This document shows positions 16,148 to 23,678 of a stretch of DNA of 64,000 nt, piece after piece; position 1 is the stretch's first letter; each line of letters starts with the position of its first letter. Source of the DNA: LMUY01 sp965276785 (GTDB taxonomy: Bacteria > Pseudomonadota > Alphaproteobacteria > Acetobacterales > Acetobacteraceae); assembly GCA_965276785.1 (NCBI GenBank), contig OZ255629.1, positions 2,418,001 to 2,482,000 of the forward strand, read 5' to 3'. Position numbers and translations under genes: made by a program. The notes beneath the pieces are model-generated. The model saw only the letters and a list, made by a program, of their open reading frames with translations, did not search any database and was not told the DNA's origin.

Positions 16148-16690
16148 TCACCGGCCCCCGCGAAGCTTCTTGCAGTAGAACAGCCCACGGACCGTCTTGC
16201 CTTCCACCCGGGCATAGGCCGGGTGCTCGCCCCAGCGGTGGTAGCCCAGCCCCTCGTACAGCTTGATGGCCGCCTCTTGGCTCTCGCGCACGTCCAGGTT
16301 CAGCATGTGGTAGCCGTAGCCCCGCGCGGCGTCCTCCAGCCGCCGGGTGATCAGCCGCGCCAGCCCGTGCCCGCGGGCATAGGGCGCCACGAAACTGTGC
16401 ATCAAGGCGGCGGCAAACGCCTGCGCCTCGTTGTGCCGCGGCGGGCGGACCAACTGGGCGCTGCCCACGATCACCCCATCCAGCCGGCCGACGAACAGCT
16501 CGCGCTCCGGCACCAGCATCAAGCCGCGGAAATAGCTCTCCAGCGCCGTGCGGCCCGGCGAGCGCACCCAGCCGAACCCGCCGCCGTCGATGATCGCCGC
16601 ATCCGCCGCCTCGCATAGCGCCTGCAGGTCGTCGTCCGCCAGCGCGGTGGCGCGCTCCACCGCGAGCAACGGGTTGCGCTCCCCGCTCAC
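16148..16690 (-). CDS. GNAT-family N-acetyltransferase
   Basis: The 180-residue protein has the GNAT acetyl-CoA pattern: a central strand VGSAQLV, FAAALMHSFVAPYARGHGLARLITRRLE (the R/Q-x-x-G-x-G/A loop is ARGHGLA, about 105-111), then LNLDVRESQEAAIKLYEGLGYHRWG. I place the start at GTG 16690, which overlaps the hisH TGA (GTGA); a longer frame would run back through hisH. It is the last gene of the hisB-DUF2628-hisH unit. The substrate is unknown, and a histidine-related role is not implied by sequence. Confidence 0.85.
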   Translation of the reverse strand: MSGERNPLLAVERATALADDDLQALCEAADAAIIDGGGFGWVRSPGRTALESYFRGLMLVPERELFVGRLDGVIVGSAQLVRPPRHNEAQAFAAALMHSFVAPYARGHGLARLITRRLEDAARGYGYHMLNLDVRESQEAAIKLYEGLGYHRWGEHPAYARVEGKTVRGLFYCKKLRGGR

Positions 16691-17325
16691 GGCCGCCAGC
16701 ACAGGAAGTTGGCCAGGATGCGCAGCCCGGTGGCCTGGCTCTTCTCGACATGGAACTGGGTGCCGGCGCGATGCCCCGCCGCCACCATCGCCGTTACCGG
16801 ACCGCCATAGTCCGTGGTTGCCACCACCGCCTCGGACGGTGCCCCGCGCAGCGCATAGCTGTGCACGAAATAGGCGTGATCCCCCGGCTCCAGCCCGTCC
16901 AGCAGAGGGTGGCAGCGCGGCTCGAACTCCAGCGCGTTCCAGCCCATGTGCGGCAGCCGCAGCCCGGGAACGTCCATCGCCGCCACCTCGCCCGCGACCC
17001 AGCCGAACCCCTGCGTCACCCGGTGCTCGAGCCCGCGCTGCGCCATCAACTGCATGCCGACGCAGATGCCGAGGAACGGCCGCCCCGCCGCGCCGGACGC
17101 CTCCAGCGCCGCCGTCATGCCCGGGACCGCCGCCAGCCCGGCGGCGCAATCGGCGAATGCGCCCTGTCCCGGCAGCACCACCCGATCTGCCGCCGCCACC
17201 ACTGCCGGGTCCGCCGTGACGCTCACGTGGGCCTCGACCCCCGCCTCGGCCGCGGCACGGCTGAGCGCACGGGCCGCGGAGGTGAGGTTGCCGCTGCCGT
17301 AATCCACCACCGCCACCTGCATCAT
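16687..17325 (-). CDS. hisH: Imidazole glycerol phosphate synthase glutaminase subunit HisH
   Basis: The 212-residue class I glutamine amidotransferase has its nucleophile at C88 (FLGICVGMQ) and the His/Glu pair in FHVEKSQ (about H192, E194). It supplies ammonia to HisF for formation of imidazole glycerol phosphate and AICAR in histidine synthesis. The N-terminal VAVVDYGSGN is typical of HisH. It overlaps the DUF2628 gene upstream (ATGA) and the GNAT gene downstream. The partner hisF and the usual neighbour hisA are not in the window. Confidence 0.95.
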   Translation of the reverse strand: MMQVAVVDYGSGNLTSAARALSRAAAEAGVEAHVSVTADPAVVAAADRVVLPGQGAFADCAAGLAAVPGMTAALEASGAAGRPFLGICVGMQLMAQRGLEHRVTQGFGWVAGEVAAMDVPGLRLPHMGWNALEFEPRCHPLLDGLEPGDHAYFVHSYALRGAPSEAVVATTDYGGPVTAMVAAGHRAGTQFHVEKSQATGLRILANFLCWRP

Positions 17326-17669
17326 GTCAGCCGCCGCAGGTCCGCCCGGTTGCTCAGCAGGCGGAGCAGCGCCTCTTCCCGCGACCGGCCCGCCACCACA
17401 TGGGCCAGCTCGAACCGGCCGAGCCGCAGGCTCCAGCGCCGGATGTCGTTGCCGAACAGGCCGAGCAGGAGGAACAGCGCGAACCCCGCGACCGGCCCGG
17501 CCGCCGTGCTGCCCGCCAGCAGCAAAGCCGCGAGCGCGAGGGCGGCGGCAACCCAGGCCCGGTGCGCCAGCAGCCAGAGCGGCCCGAACAGGAAGGCACC
17601 CCAGGAGAACCCCTCGCGCACCAGCACCGGCCCTTGCCCAGGCCGCAGGTGGGCGGTGTAAATCCTCAT
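17322..17669 (-). CDS. DUF2628 small membrane protein
   Basis: The 115-residue protein starts MRIYTAHLRP and contains FSWGAFLFGPLWLL, the hallmark of DUF2628, then a hydrophobic stretch (about 38-72) that spans the membrane once or twice. A gene of this family between hisB and hisH is a recurrent arrangement in alphaproteobacteria. The function is unknown. ATG 17669 overlaps the hisB TGA, so translation is coupled to histidine genes. Confidence 0.88.
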   Translation of the reverse strand: MRIYTAHLRPGQGPVLVREGFSWGAFLFGPLWLLAHRAWVAAALALAALLLAGSTAAGPVAGFALFLLLGLFGNDIRRWSLRLGRFELAHVVAGRSREEALLRLLSNRADLRRLT

Positions 17670-18256
17670 AGCGACCCCTTGGTGGAGGGGATCACCCCCG
17701 CCGCGCGCGGGTCCAGCTCGCTCGCCATGCGCAGCGCGCGCGCCGCCGCCTTGAAGCAACCCTCGGCAACATGGTGCGCGTTACGGCCCGCCTTGGCGGT
17801 GATGTGCAGCGTAATCAGGGCGTTGATGGCGAAGGCGCGGAAGAACTCCTCGAACAGCTCGGTGTCCATGGTGCCGATGGCCGATACGCCGAAGCCCACC
17901 GTCCAGGCCAGCAGCGGCCGCCCCGAGATGTCCACTGCCGCCTCGACCAGCGCCTCGTCCATCGGCACCACAGCGTGGCCGTAGCGCCGGATGCCGCGCT
18001 TGTCGCCGATCGCCTGCGCGAACGCCTGGCCGAGCACGATGCCCACATCCTCCACGGTGTGGTGGTCGTCGATGTGCAAGTCGCCCTGCGCCTGCACTGC
18101 CAAATCGAACAGCGCATGCCGGGCCAAGGCGGTCAGCATATGGTCCATGAACCCGACGCCGGTGGAAATTTCGGCCGAGCCGGTGCCGTCCAGCCCCAGG
18201 CTGAGCCTGACGTCGGTTTCAGACGTGGTGCGGACGATGCGGGCGGTGCGCGACAT
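17666..18256 (-). CDS. hisB: Imidazoleglycerol-phosphate dehydratase HisB
   Basis: The 196-residue monofunctional enzyme catalyses dehydration of imidazole glycerol phosphate to imidazole acetol phosphate. Both metal-binding His motifs are present: HIDDHHTVEDVGI and NAHHVAEGCFKA. GVGFMDHML near the N-terminus is also diagnostic. I set the start at ATG 18256 (MSRTARIVRTT); a frame extension to 18394 crosses the divergent promoter region and the neighbouring small gene. It opens the minus-strand his unit. Confidence 0.95.
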   Translation of the reverse strand: MSRTARIVRTTSETDVRLSLGLDGTGSAEISTGVGFMDHMLTALARHALFDLAVQAQGDLHIDDHHTVEDVGIVLGQAFAQAIGDKRGIRRYGHAVVPMDEALVEAAVDISGRPLLAWTVGFGVSAIGTMDTELFEEFFRAFAINALITLHITAKAGRNAHHVAEGCFKAAARALRMASELDPRAAGVIPSTKGSL

Positions 18257-18353
18257 GGCCGCTCCATAGCGCACCGCCCGCCGCTTGTCGCGCACCGAAC
18301 CAACCCGCTTCCCGAGCGTCTGAACCGATAGAGAGCAGGAGGAGTGCCACGCG

Positions 18354-18515
18354 ATGGACGAGACCAAGCCGCAGAAGCCGCCACTGCCGGGCAATCAGGG
18401 CCAGTTCGGCGCGGGCGATGCCAGCGAGACCTACGACAAGCTGCAGGACCACCCCGCCCCACCCGACCCCGCTACCCCGGCGCCGAAGCAGACCAACGCC
18501 GGAGAACGGTCTTGA
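18354..18515 (+). CDS. Small Pro-rich protein, 53 residues
   Basis: This short gene is preceded by a strong RBS (gagcaggaggag, about 11 nt upstream of ATG 18354) and its TGA shares an A with the next ATG (TGATG). The product is hydrophilic and Pro/Gln/Asp-rich, with no membrane segment or recognised domain. The codon pattern and coupling to a conserved-looking neighbour support it as a real gene. It is divergent from hisB. Function unknown. Confidence 0.65.
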   Translation: MDETKPQKPPLPGNQGQFGAGDASETYDKLQDHPAPPDPATPAPKQTNAGERS

Positions 18516-19033
18516 TGGCCTCCAGCGAGGAGCTGGCCCGGCAGCATGGCGTCAGCGCCGGTGCGGTCGACGCGCTTCGCGAGGCGCTGCACCGCGGCGG
18601 CGGCCGGATGGCGCAATTCAGCCATCCCGAGCTGGGCGGCATGGGGCAATGGTCCGCTGGCGGGATGACGCAGGTCGGCGACATGTTCAACACCGCCCTG
18701 CGCGACAAAGTGGACGCGCTTTGCCAGGCGCTCGCCGGTGATGGGGGTAGCCCGCAGCCCAGCCAGCCGGCGGACGCGGCGCACGATTGGTGGCCCGAGG
18801 GCTTGGGCCGCCCGTCGGCGACCGGTGCGCAGAACGGCACGCGCTATGCGTGCTTCCCGGAGGCGCGCCGGGTCGCGGTGCAGCAAGCCGGGCAGACCAC
18901 GCTGTATGACAGCGGCGAGCACCGCATCAGCGGCGTGTCGCAACAGCAGAGCGGCACGGGCGACCTCACCTTTCACAGCCAATTGGGCCAAATCCGCGCC
19001 CAGGACTTGCCGGTAGCGCTGCCCGCGTCCTAG
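18515..19033 (+). CDS. Conserved hypothetical protein with MAQFSHPELGGMGQW motif
   Basis: The 172-residue soluble protein has an N-terminal helical part (ELARQHGVSAGAVDALREALHR) followed by MAQFSHPELGGMGQWSAGGM (about 31-50) and GDMFNTALRDKVDALCQALA. This block resembles a conserved proteobacterial family of unknown function, related by appearance to SHOCT-type proteins. The C-terminal half (WWPEGLGRPSATGAQNGTRYACFPEARRVA) looks like a beta-rich domain. It is translationally coupled to the 53-residue gene upstream. No catalytic motif is evident. Confidence 0.7.
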   Translation: MASSEELARQHGVSAGAVDALREALHRGGGRMAQFSHPELGGMGQWSAGGMTQVGDMFNTALRDKVDALCQALAGDGGSPQPSQPADAAHDWWPEGLGRPSATGAQNGTRYACFPEARRVAVQQAGQTTLYDSGEHRISGVSQQQSGTGDLTFHSQLGQIRAQDLPVALPAS

Positions 19034-19068
19034 CGTCGGAGCTATCACGCACCAGGAGTGCCGCGCGG

Positions 19069-19827
19069 ATGACGCTGACGATCGGGTGGGCCCATGTGCT
19101 GCCCTCCATGCTGGCTGCCTTCCTGGCCTCCCTGGTCGAGTTCGTGGAGGCGCTGACCGTGGTGCTGGCCGTCGGCAGCGTCCGTGGCTGGCGGGCCGCG
19201 CTGATCGGTGCCGCCACGGGGCTGGTGATACTTCTGGTGGTCGTCGTGGTGCTCGGGCCGGCGCTGTCGCTGGTGCCGCTACGGCTGCTCCAGGGTGTCA
19301 TCGGGGTCCTGTTGCTGCTGTTCGGCCTGCGCTGGCTTCGCAAAGCTATCCTCCGCGCCGCCGGGCGCATCCCGCTGCACGATGAGGCCGCCCTGTTCGC
19401 CAAGGAGACCGCCCGCATGCGCGGCCTCGCGGCCACCTCGCGCTGGGACAGCGTGGCGTTTGCCACCAGCCTGCAGATCACCCTGATCGAGGGCATGGAG
19501 GTGGTGTTCATCGTCATCGCCATCGGCGCCGGGGGAGCGGGCCTGCTGGCCCCGGCGGCGACCGGGGCGGTGGCGGCGTTGCTGGTGGTCGTCCTGCTCG
19601 GGCTGGCCGTGCATCGCCCGCTTGCCAACGTGCCGGAAAACACCCTGAAGTTCATCGTCGGTGTGCTGCTGTCCGCGTTTGGGACCTTCTGGGTGGGCGA
19701 GGCGCTGGCCCTGGCCTGGCCCGGCGACGATTGGTCACTGCTGGCGCTTGCCGTCGGCTACGCGCTGGTCGCGGCACTCGCCGTGGTGCGCTGCCGCACC
19801 GCCCCGGTGCGGGTGGAGGCGGGCTGA
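19069..19827 (+). CDS. Polytopic membrane protein of the COG4280 type
   Basis: The 252-residue protein has about six or seven membrane segments arranged as an internal repeat. The first half contains LVEFVEALTVVLAVG and the second LIEGMEVVFIVIAIG. Paired E-x-x-E motifs inside membrane helices are reminiscent of the iron/lead (Ftr1-like) transporter superfamily, suggesting cation transport, but this is inference. It starts 35 nt after the preceding gene, and its TGA overlaps the next ATG (TGATG). Confidence 0.75.
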   Translation: MTLTIGWAHVLPSMLAAFLASLVEFVEALTVVLAVGSVRGWRAALIGAATGLVILLVVVVVLGPALSLVPLRLLQGVIGVLLLLFGLRWLRKAILRAAGRIPLHDEAALFAKETARMRGLAATSRWDSVAFATSLQITLIEGMEVVFIVIAIGAGGAGLLAPAATGAVAALLVVVLLGLAVHRPLANVPENTLKFIVGVLLSAFGTFWVGEALALAWPGDDWSLLALAVGYALVAALAVVRCRTAPVRVEAG

Positions 19828-20039
19828 TGCGCTGGCTCGCCGCGATTGCGCAAGAGATCGCCGGCTTGTTCGTGGACGATGCCGGGTTCGCGCTGGCGAT
19901 CTTCGGCTGGCTGGTGCTGTTCGCCGTGGTGGGGAGCTTCACCGCGGTGCTGCCGTCGGCCTGGGCAGGGGTGGTGCTGTTCGCCGGGCTCGCTTGCGTG
20001 CTGGTGGTGAGCTGCCTCCAAGCGGCGGGCCGGCGTTAG
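19827..20039 (+). CDS. Small two-helix membrane protein, 70 residues
   Basis: The protein has two predicted membrane helices (about 18-38 and 42-63) separated by a short SAW loop. It is coupled by TGATG to the COG4280-type gene, and only 2 nt separate it from the ThDP enzyme alpha subunit. It is probably an accessory subunit of the upstream membrane protein. No named family is recognised. Confidence 0.7.
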   Translation: MRWLAAIAQEIAGLFVDDAGFALAIFGWLVLFAVVGSFTAVLPSAWAGVVLFAGLACVLVVSCLQAAGRR

Positions 20040-20041
20040 CG

Positions 20042-20545
20042 GTGCACGACGGTGCCGTTGCCGCCGTGCGCGCCGGGCTGCAGCGCGCGGGCGTCAGCGT
20101 TGTCTGCTATCTGCCCGACTCCTTGCTGCGTCCGCTCTACCCCGCGCTCGACGCCGACCCGGCGTTCCGCACCATCCGCGTGACCAACGAGGGCGAAGGG
20201 GCGGCGATCTGCGGCGGCGTGTTCCTCTCCGGCAAACGCGCCGCCCTGGTGATGGAGAACTCCGGCCTGCGCGCCGCCGCCGAACCGCTGGCGCGCATGG
20301 GCCTCGGCTCCGGCATCCCTGTCGTCATGCTGATGAGCTATCGCGGCGAGTTGGGCGAGACCAACTGGTGGGCCATCCCGCACGGCATCACCATGCAACC
20401 GATGCTGGACGCGCTGCGTATCCCCAGCCGCATCGTGCGGGACGAAGCCGAGATCGAGCGGGCGATCACCGACGCATACGACTGGAGCTATGCCGCGCAC
20501 TACCACTCCGCCGTGGTGCTCGGCGGCAGCGTGGTGCGCCGGTGA
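20042..20545 (+). CDS. ThDP-dependent decarboxylase, alpha subunit (sulfopyruvate/phosphonopyruvate decarboxylase type)
   Basis: The 167-residue protein corresponds to the N-terminal pyrimidine-binding domain of ThDP decarboxylases. CYLPDSLLRPLYP near 20 and RVTNEGEGAAICGGVFLSGKRAALVMENSGL (about 46-76) match the pattern of ComD and phosphonopyruvate decarboxylase, including the ThDP-activating Glu in NEGEG. I chose GTG 20042; it lies 2 nt after the preceding stop. The GTGA overlap with the beta subunit shows strict coupling. The keto-acid substrate is unknown; a 3-sulfo-, phosphono- or aryl-pyruvate are all possible. Confidence 0.82.
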   Translation: MHDGAVAAVRAGLQRAGVSVVCYLPDSLLRPLYPALDADPAFRTIRVTNEGEGAAICGGVFLSGKRAALVMENSGLRAAAEPLARMGLGSGIPVVMLMSYRGELGETNWWAIPHGITMQPMLDALRIPSRIVRDEAEIERAITDAYDWSYAAHYHSAVVLGGSVVRR

Positions 20546-21150
20546 CCCGGTTCGGCTGCATGACCCGGCTCGCCGCCCGGCTGCAGCACGAGTTGGTCAT
20601 CCTCTCGCTCGGCGGCAGCGTAGACGAATGGTACAACGCTGCCCCGCATCTGCGCAAAGCGAGCCTGTTCCAGCAGCAGTTGGGCTGCGTGTCGGCCGAA
20701 GCCTTCGGGCTCGCCTGCGGCCTGACGCACCGCACCGTGGTGGCGCTCGACACCGATGGCGGCCTGCTGTTCAACCTCGGCATCCTCGCCACCATCGGCA
20801 ACGAGCAGCCCCCCAACCTGGTCGTCGTGGTTTGGGACAACGAGTGCTATCAATCCATCGGCGGGCCGCCGACCCACACCGCCTCCGGCCGGGTCGACTT
20901 GGCGCAGATCGCCCGCGGTGCCGGCATCGCCTCCGCCCATACGGCGCGGACGGAAGCTGAGTTCGACGGGCTATGCGCCGAGGCGTTAGCCTCAGCCGGC
21001 CCCCACCTGATCGTGGCCAAAGTCGTTGCCGCCACCACGCCCGGCATCGCCCGCAAGCACTCCGACGGCCGGGAAGACACCATCACCTTCGTCCGCCACA
21101 TCGAGGCGACCGAGGGTGTGGTGATCCTCGGCCCTAGCGAGCACAATTAG
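20542..21150 (+). CDS. ThDP-dependent decarboxylase, beta subunit (ThDP-binding domain)
   Basis: The 202-residue protein is the C-terminal pyrophosphate-binding domain of the same enzyme. The ThDP/Mg motif reads ALDTDGGLLFNLGILATIGN...VVWDN, with DGG in place of the usual GDG and the closing Asn about 30 residues later. FQQQLGCVSAEAFGLACGL precedes it, as in ComE. The start is GTG 20542, or ATG 20560 with six fewer residues. It probably forms an alpha2beta2-like decarboxylase with the preceding gene. It lies 7 nt upstream of the first oxygenase subunit. Confidence 0.82.
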   Translation: MTRFGCMTRLAARLQHELVILSLGGSVDEWYNAAPHLRKASLFQQQLGCVSAEAFGLACGLTHRTVVALDTDGGLLFNLGILATIGNEQPPNLVVVVWDNECYQSIGGPPTHTASGRVDLAQIARGAGIASAHTARTEAEFDGLCAEALASAGPHLIVAKVVAATTPGIARKHSDGREDTITFVRHIEATEGVVILGPSEHN

Positions 21151-21157
21151 GGTTCTC

Positions 21158-22012
21158 ATGCCGCCACCGCTCGAGCCAGCCGCCCTGCACGAGTGGTATG
21201 CCGTCGAGTCCACCCATAGCGTCACGGCCACCCCGCAGCGCAGCCAACTGCTCGGCCACGACATCGTGCTGGAGCGCGACCCGGCCGGGCACGTCACCGC
21301 CCGGACCGCCCTGGGCCGGCCCTTGCCGGTGCGCGACCGCTACGGCTGCATATGGACCAGCCTGGGCACGCCTGCCCGCGACATCTTCGCTATCCCCGAG
21401 GCCAGCGAGCCCGACCGCCGCTTCGTGCTGTGCGGCTGGGTCACTATCCGCGCCTCCGGGCTGCGCGTGGTGGAGAACTTCCTCGACATGGCGCATTTTC
21501 CCTTCGTCCACACCGGCATCCTCGGCGCCCCGCCGCACACCGAGGTGCCGCGCTACAGCGCCGACATCCGCCGCGACAGCGACGAAATGTGGGCCACCGG
21601 CTGCACCTTCTTCCAGTCCCGCATCGCCGTCACCGAGGCGGCGGGCGACGTCGTGCATCTCGCCTTCCGCGTGCCGGCGCCGTTCGTGGTGATGCTCTAT
21701 CGCCGCTGCCCCACCGCCCCCGAGCGGCTGGACGTGATCCTGCTGGTCGTCCAACCGCTGCAGCCGGGTCTGTGCCGCGCCCAGCCGGTGATGTATTTGG
21801 TCGATCCAGCCTCCGCCCACACCGCGCTGCTGCACTTCGAGCAGGTGATCTTCCTGCAGGACCGGGTGGTGGTGGAGAACCAGCGCCCGGTGTTACTGCC
21901 GCTGGACGCACGCAGCGAGATCCCCACCCGGGCGGACTTGTCCTCCGTCACCTACCGGCGCTGGCTGAAGCAGCGCGGGCTGCGCTTCGGCACCACCGCC
22001 GGGCCGCCATGA
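21158..22012 (+). CDS. Mononuclear-iron oxygenase subunit lacking the Rieske cluster site (paralogue 1)
   Basis: The 284-residue protein aligns by eye with VanA-like Rieske oxygenase alpha subunits. The N-terminal LHEWYAVESTHSV and LLGHDIVLERDPAGHV are present, but the CxH and CxxH cluster loops that should follow are absent and the chain resumes at LPVRDRYGCIWTSLG. The catalytic domain keeps the iron site N107-x2-D110-x2-H113-x4-H118 (ENFLDMAHFPFVH) and the later Asp in FLQDRVVVENQRP. It should therefore bind catalytic Fe(II) but needs electrons from another protein. Its TGA overlaps the next ATG (ATGA). Confidence 0.82.
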   Translation: MPPPLEPAALHEWYAVESTHSVTATPQRSQLLGHDIVLERDPAGHVTARTALGRPLPVRDRYGCIWTSLGTPARDIFAIPEASEPDRRFVLCGWVTIRASGLRVVENFLDMAHFPFVHTGILGAPPHTEVPRYSADIRRDSDEMWATGCTFFQSRIAVTEAAGDVVHLAFRVPAPFVVMLYRRCPTAPERLDVILLVVQPLQPGLCRAQPVMYLVDPASAHTALLHFEQVIFLQDRVVVENQRPVLLPLDARSEIPTRADLSSVTYRRWLKQRGLRFGTTAGPP

Positions 22013-22242
22013 CGCAGGCCGAACTTCATGTCCGCGGCGCCGGGCTCGACGAGGCGTTCCTGGCCTTCGTCTTGCATCGGCTTGCCCTGTTGTCGCTGCC
22101 CGGCGAGGCGCGGCGAGCGGGGGAGATGGTGGTAATCCGTACCGAAGGCCACGACGCGCTGATCGAGATGCTTGAGATGGCCTGCTGGCTCGGCCCGATC
22201 GACTGCGGCGTGGACACGATCGACCGCCTGGACCCGGCATGA
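22009..22242 (+). CDS. Small protein of the split Rieske operon, 77 residues
   Basis: This acidic 77-residue protein begins MTQAELHVRGAGLDEAFLAF and ends in IDCGVDTIDRLDPA. It is coupled by ATGA overlaps on both sides, to the first oxygenase subunit and to the Rieske protein, which strongly supports translation. No signal, membrane segment or cofactor motif is visible. A role in assembling or bridging the split oxygenase is possible but speculative. Confidence 0.75.
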   Translation: MTQAELHVRGAGLDEAFLAFVLHRLALLSLPGEARRAGEMVVIRTEGHDALIEMLEMACWLGPIDCGVDTIDRLDPA

Positions 22243-22826
22243 TCCCCGACCGCTGGACCCCGGTGGCGCTGGCCGCCGACCTGCCGCCGGCCAGCGCCGC
22301 GCCGGTGATTGTCGCCGGGCAGGAAGTGGCGATCTGGCGCTCGGCCGGAGGCGTGGTGAGCGCGTGGGAGGACCGCTGCCCGCATCGCGGCATGCGGCTG
22401 TCGTTCGGGTTCGTTCGCGGCGAGGAACTGGCTTGCCGCTATCACGGCTGGCGCTTCGGCACCGCCGGACGATGCGCCGCCATCCCCGCCCATCCGGACC
22501 TGGCGCCGCCACCAACCCTGCAAGTGCTGCGCTACCAAGCGGCGGAGCAGGACGGGCTGATCTGGCTGCATCGCGGCGAACCCGAGACCGCCCCGCCGGC
22601 TTTGCCGCCCGACGCCGCGCCGGTGCGCAGCTTGAGCCTGCCGGTGGCAGCGCTGCCGGATTGGGCGGGCGAGGACCTGCTGCAGTTGGCCGCCGGAGTG
22701 CTCGCCGCAGCCCAGCCGGCCGCGCCCGGGCGCATCACGTTGCACGTGTTCGCCCTGCCGCCGGCCTCCCGGCTCGAGGTTGCGCTCTGGTGCGAGTCGC
22801 TGCGGCACCACGAAGGCGTGTCCTAA
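22239..22826 (+). CDS. Stand-alone Rieske [2Fe-2S] protein
   Basis: The 195-residue protein contains an intact Rieske domain with ligands C47-x-H49 (CPHRGMRL) and C66-x2-H69 (CRYHGWRF), followed by a typical Rieske tail (LQVLRYQAAEQDGLIWLHRGE). The sequence resembles the N-terminal domain of ring-hydroxylating oxygenases rather than the small BphF-type ferredoxins. After about residue 120 it continues with 75 residues that show no iron site. It sits between two catalytic subunits lacking the cluster loops, so it probably supplies their electrons. The ATG overlaps the upstream TGA. Confidence 0.85.
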   Translation: MIPDRWTPVALAADLPPASAAPVIVAGQEVAIWRSAGGVVSAWEDRCPHRGMRLSFGFVRGEELACRYHGWRFGTAGRCAAIPAHPDLAPPPTLQVLRYQAAEQDGLIWLHRGEPETAPPALPPDAAPVRSLSLPVAALPDWAGEDLLQLAAGVLAAAQPAAPGRITLHVFALPPASRLEVALWCESLRHHEGVS

Positions 22827-23678
22827 GTGAACGACCCGGCTGCCTTGCACGCGTGGTACGCGGTCGGCATGGCGGATGGCCTGCGCCCGGGCCAGTCGAG
22901 CCGCATCCGCCTGCTCGGGCAAGATGCGAACCTGGCCCGCGACACCGAAGGGACCTACCACGTGCGAGACGCCGCCGGTGCGGCGCGGCCGTGCATGGTG
23001 GCGCATGCCCATGTCTGGACCACGCTCGGAACGCCCGAGCGCGACCTGTTCGCCATCCCCGAAATGGACGAGCCGGACCGTCGGCTGGTGGTTTGCGGCG
23101 CCGTGCAGGTCCGCGCCTCAGGCCTGCGCTTGGTGGAAAACTTCCTCGACATGGCGCATTTCCCCTATGTCCACACCGACATACTGGGCGTAGAGACCCG
23201 GCCCGAAGTGGAGCGCTACCAGGTCGAGTTCCACCACGACGCGGACGAGGTCTGGGCCACCGATTGCCGGTTTTGGCAGCCGCAAGCCGCCGCCAACGCC
23301 CAAGCGGGCTTGCTGACCGAATACCTCTACCGCATCGCCACCCCGTTCAACGTGCTGCTCTATAAGACCTGCGCCAGCGCGCCCGGGCGCTGGGACGTGA
23401 TCGCCATGTTCGTCCAGCCGGTGGCTCCGGACGTGTCGCTGGCCTGGACCGCGATGAGCCTGATCGATCCGGACACGCCGCTGCCGGACTTGATCCGCTT
23501 CCAGCAGCTCATCTTCCTGCAGGACCGCATGATCCTGGAAAACCAACGCCCGGTACTGCTGCCGCTCGCCCCCACCGCCGAAATCCCCACCCGCGCCGAC
23601 CGCAGTTCCGTGGCGTACCGTCACTGGCTGAAGCAGAAAGGCCTGCGCTTCGGCGTGCACGAGTTCGGAGGCGCCTAA
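22827..23678 (+). CDS. Mononuclear-iron oxygenase subunit lacking the Rieske cluster site (paralogue 2)
   Basis: The 283-residue protein is a clear paralogue of the 21158-22012 product, with shared blocks such as VENFLDMAHFP, PEMDEPDRR/PEASEPDRR and ENQRPVLLPL. Iron ligands N105, D108, H111 and H116 and the FLQDR Asp are retained. The Rieske loops are again missing between DTEGTYHVRD and the VWTTLG strand. GTG 22827 directly follows the Rieske gene stop. Two non-identical catalytic chains plus one Rieske chain suggest a heteromeric enzyme, or two enzymes sharing one electron donor. Confidence 0.82.
   Translation: MNDPAALHAWYAVGMADGLRPGQSSRIRLLGQDANLARDTEGTYHVRDAAGAARPCMVAHAHVWTTLGTPERDLFAIPEMDEPDRRLVVCGAVQVRASGLRLVENFLDMAHFPYVHTDILGVETRPEVERYQVEFHHDADEVWATDCRFWQPQAAANAQAGLLTEYLYRIATPFNVLLYKTCASAPGRWDVIAMFVQPVAPDVSLAWTAMSLIDPDTPLPDLIRFQQLIFLQDRMILENQRPVLLPLAPTAEIPTRADRSSVAYRHWLKQKGLRFGVHEFGGA

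Noticed and set aside
16691..17149. N-terminal extension of the GNAT protein
   Set aside because: The extension runs through hisH in another frame; the GTGA overlap at 16690 gives the normal GNAT length.
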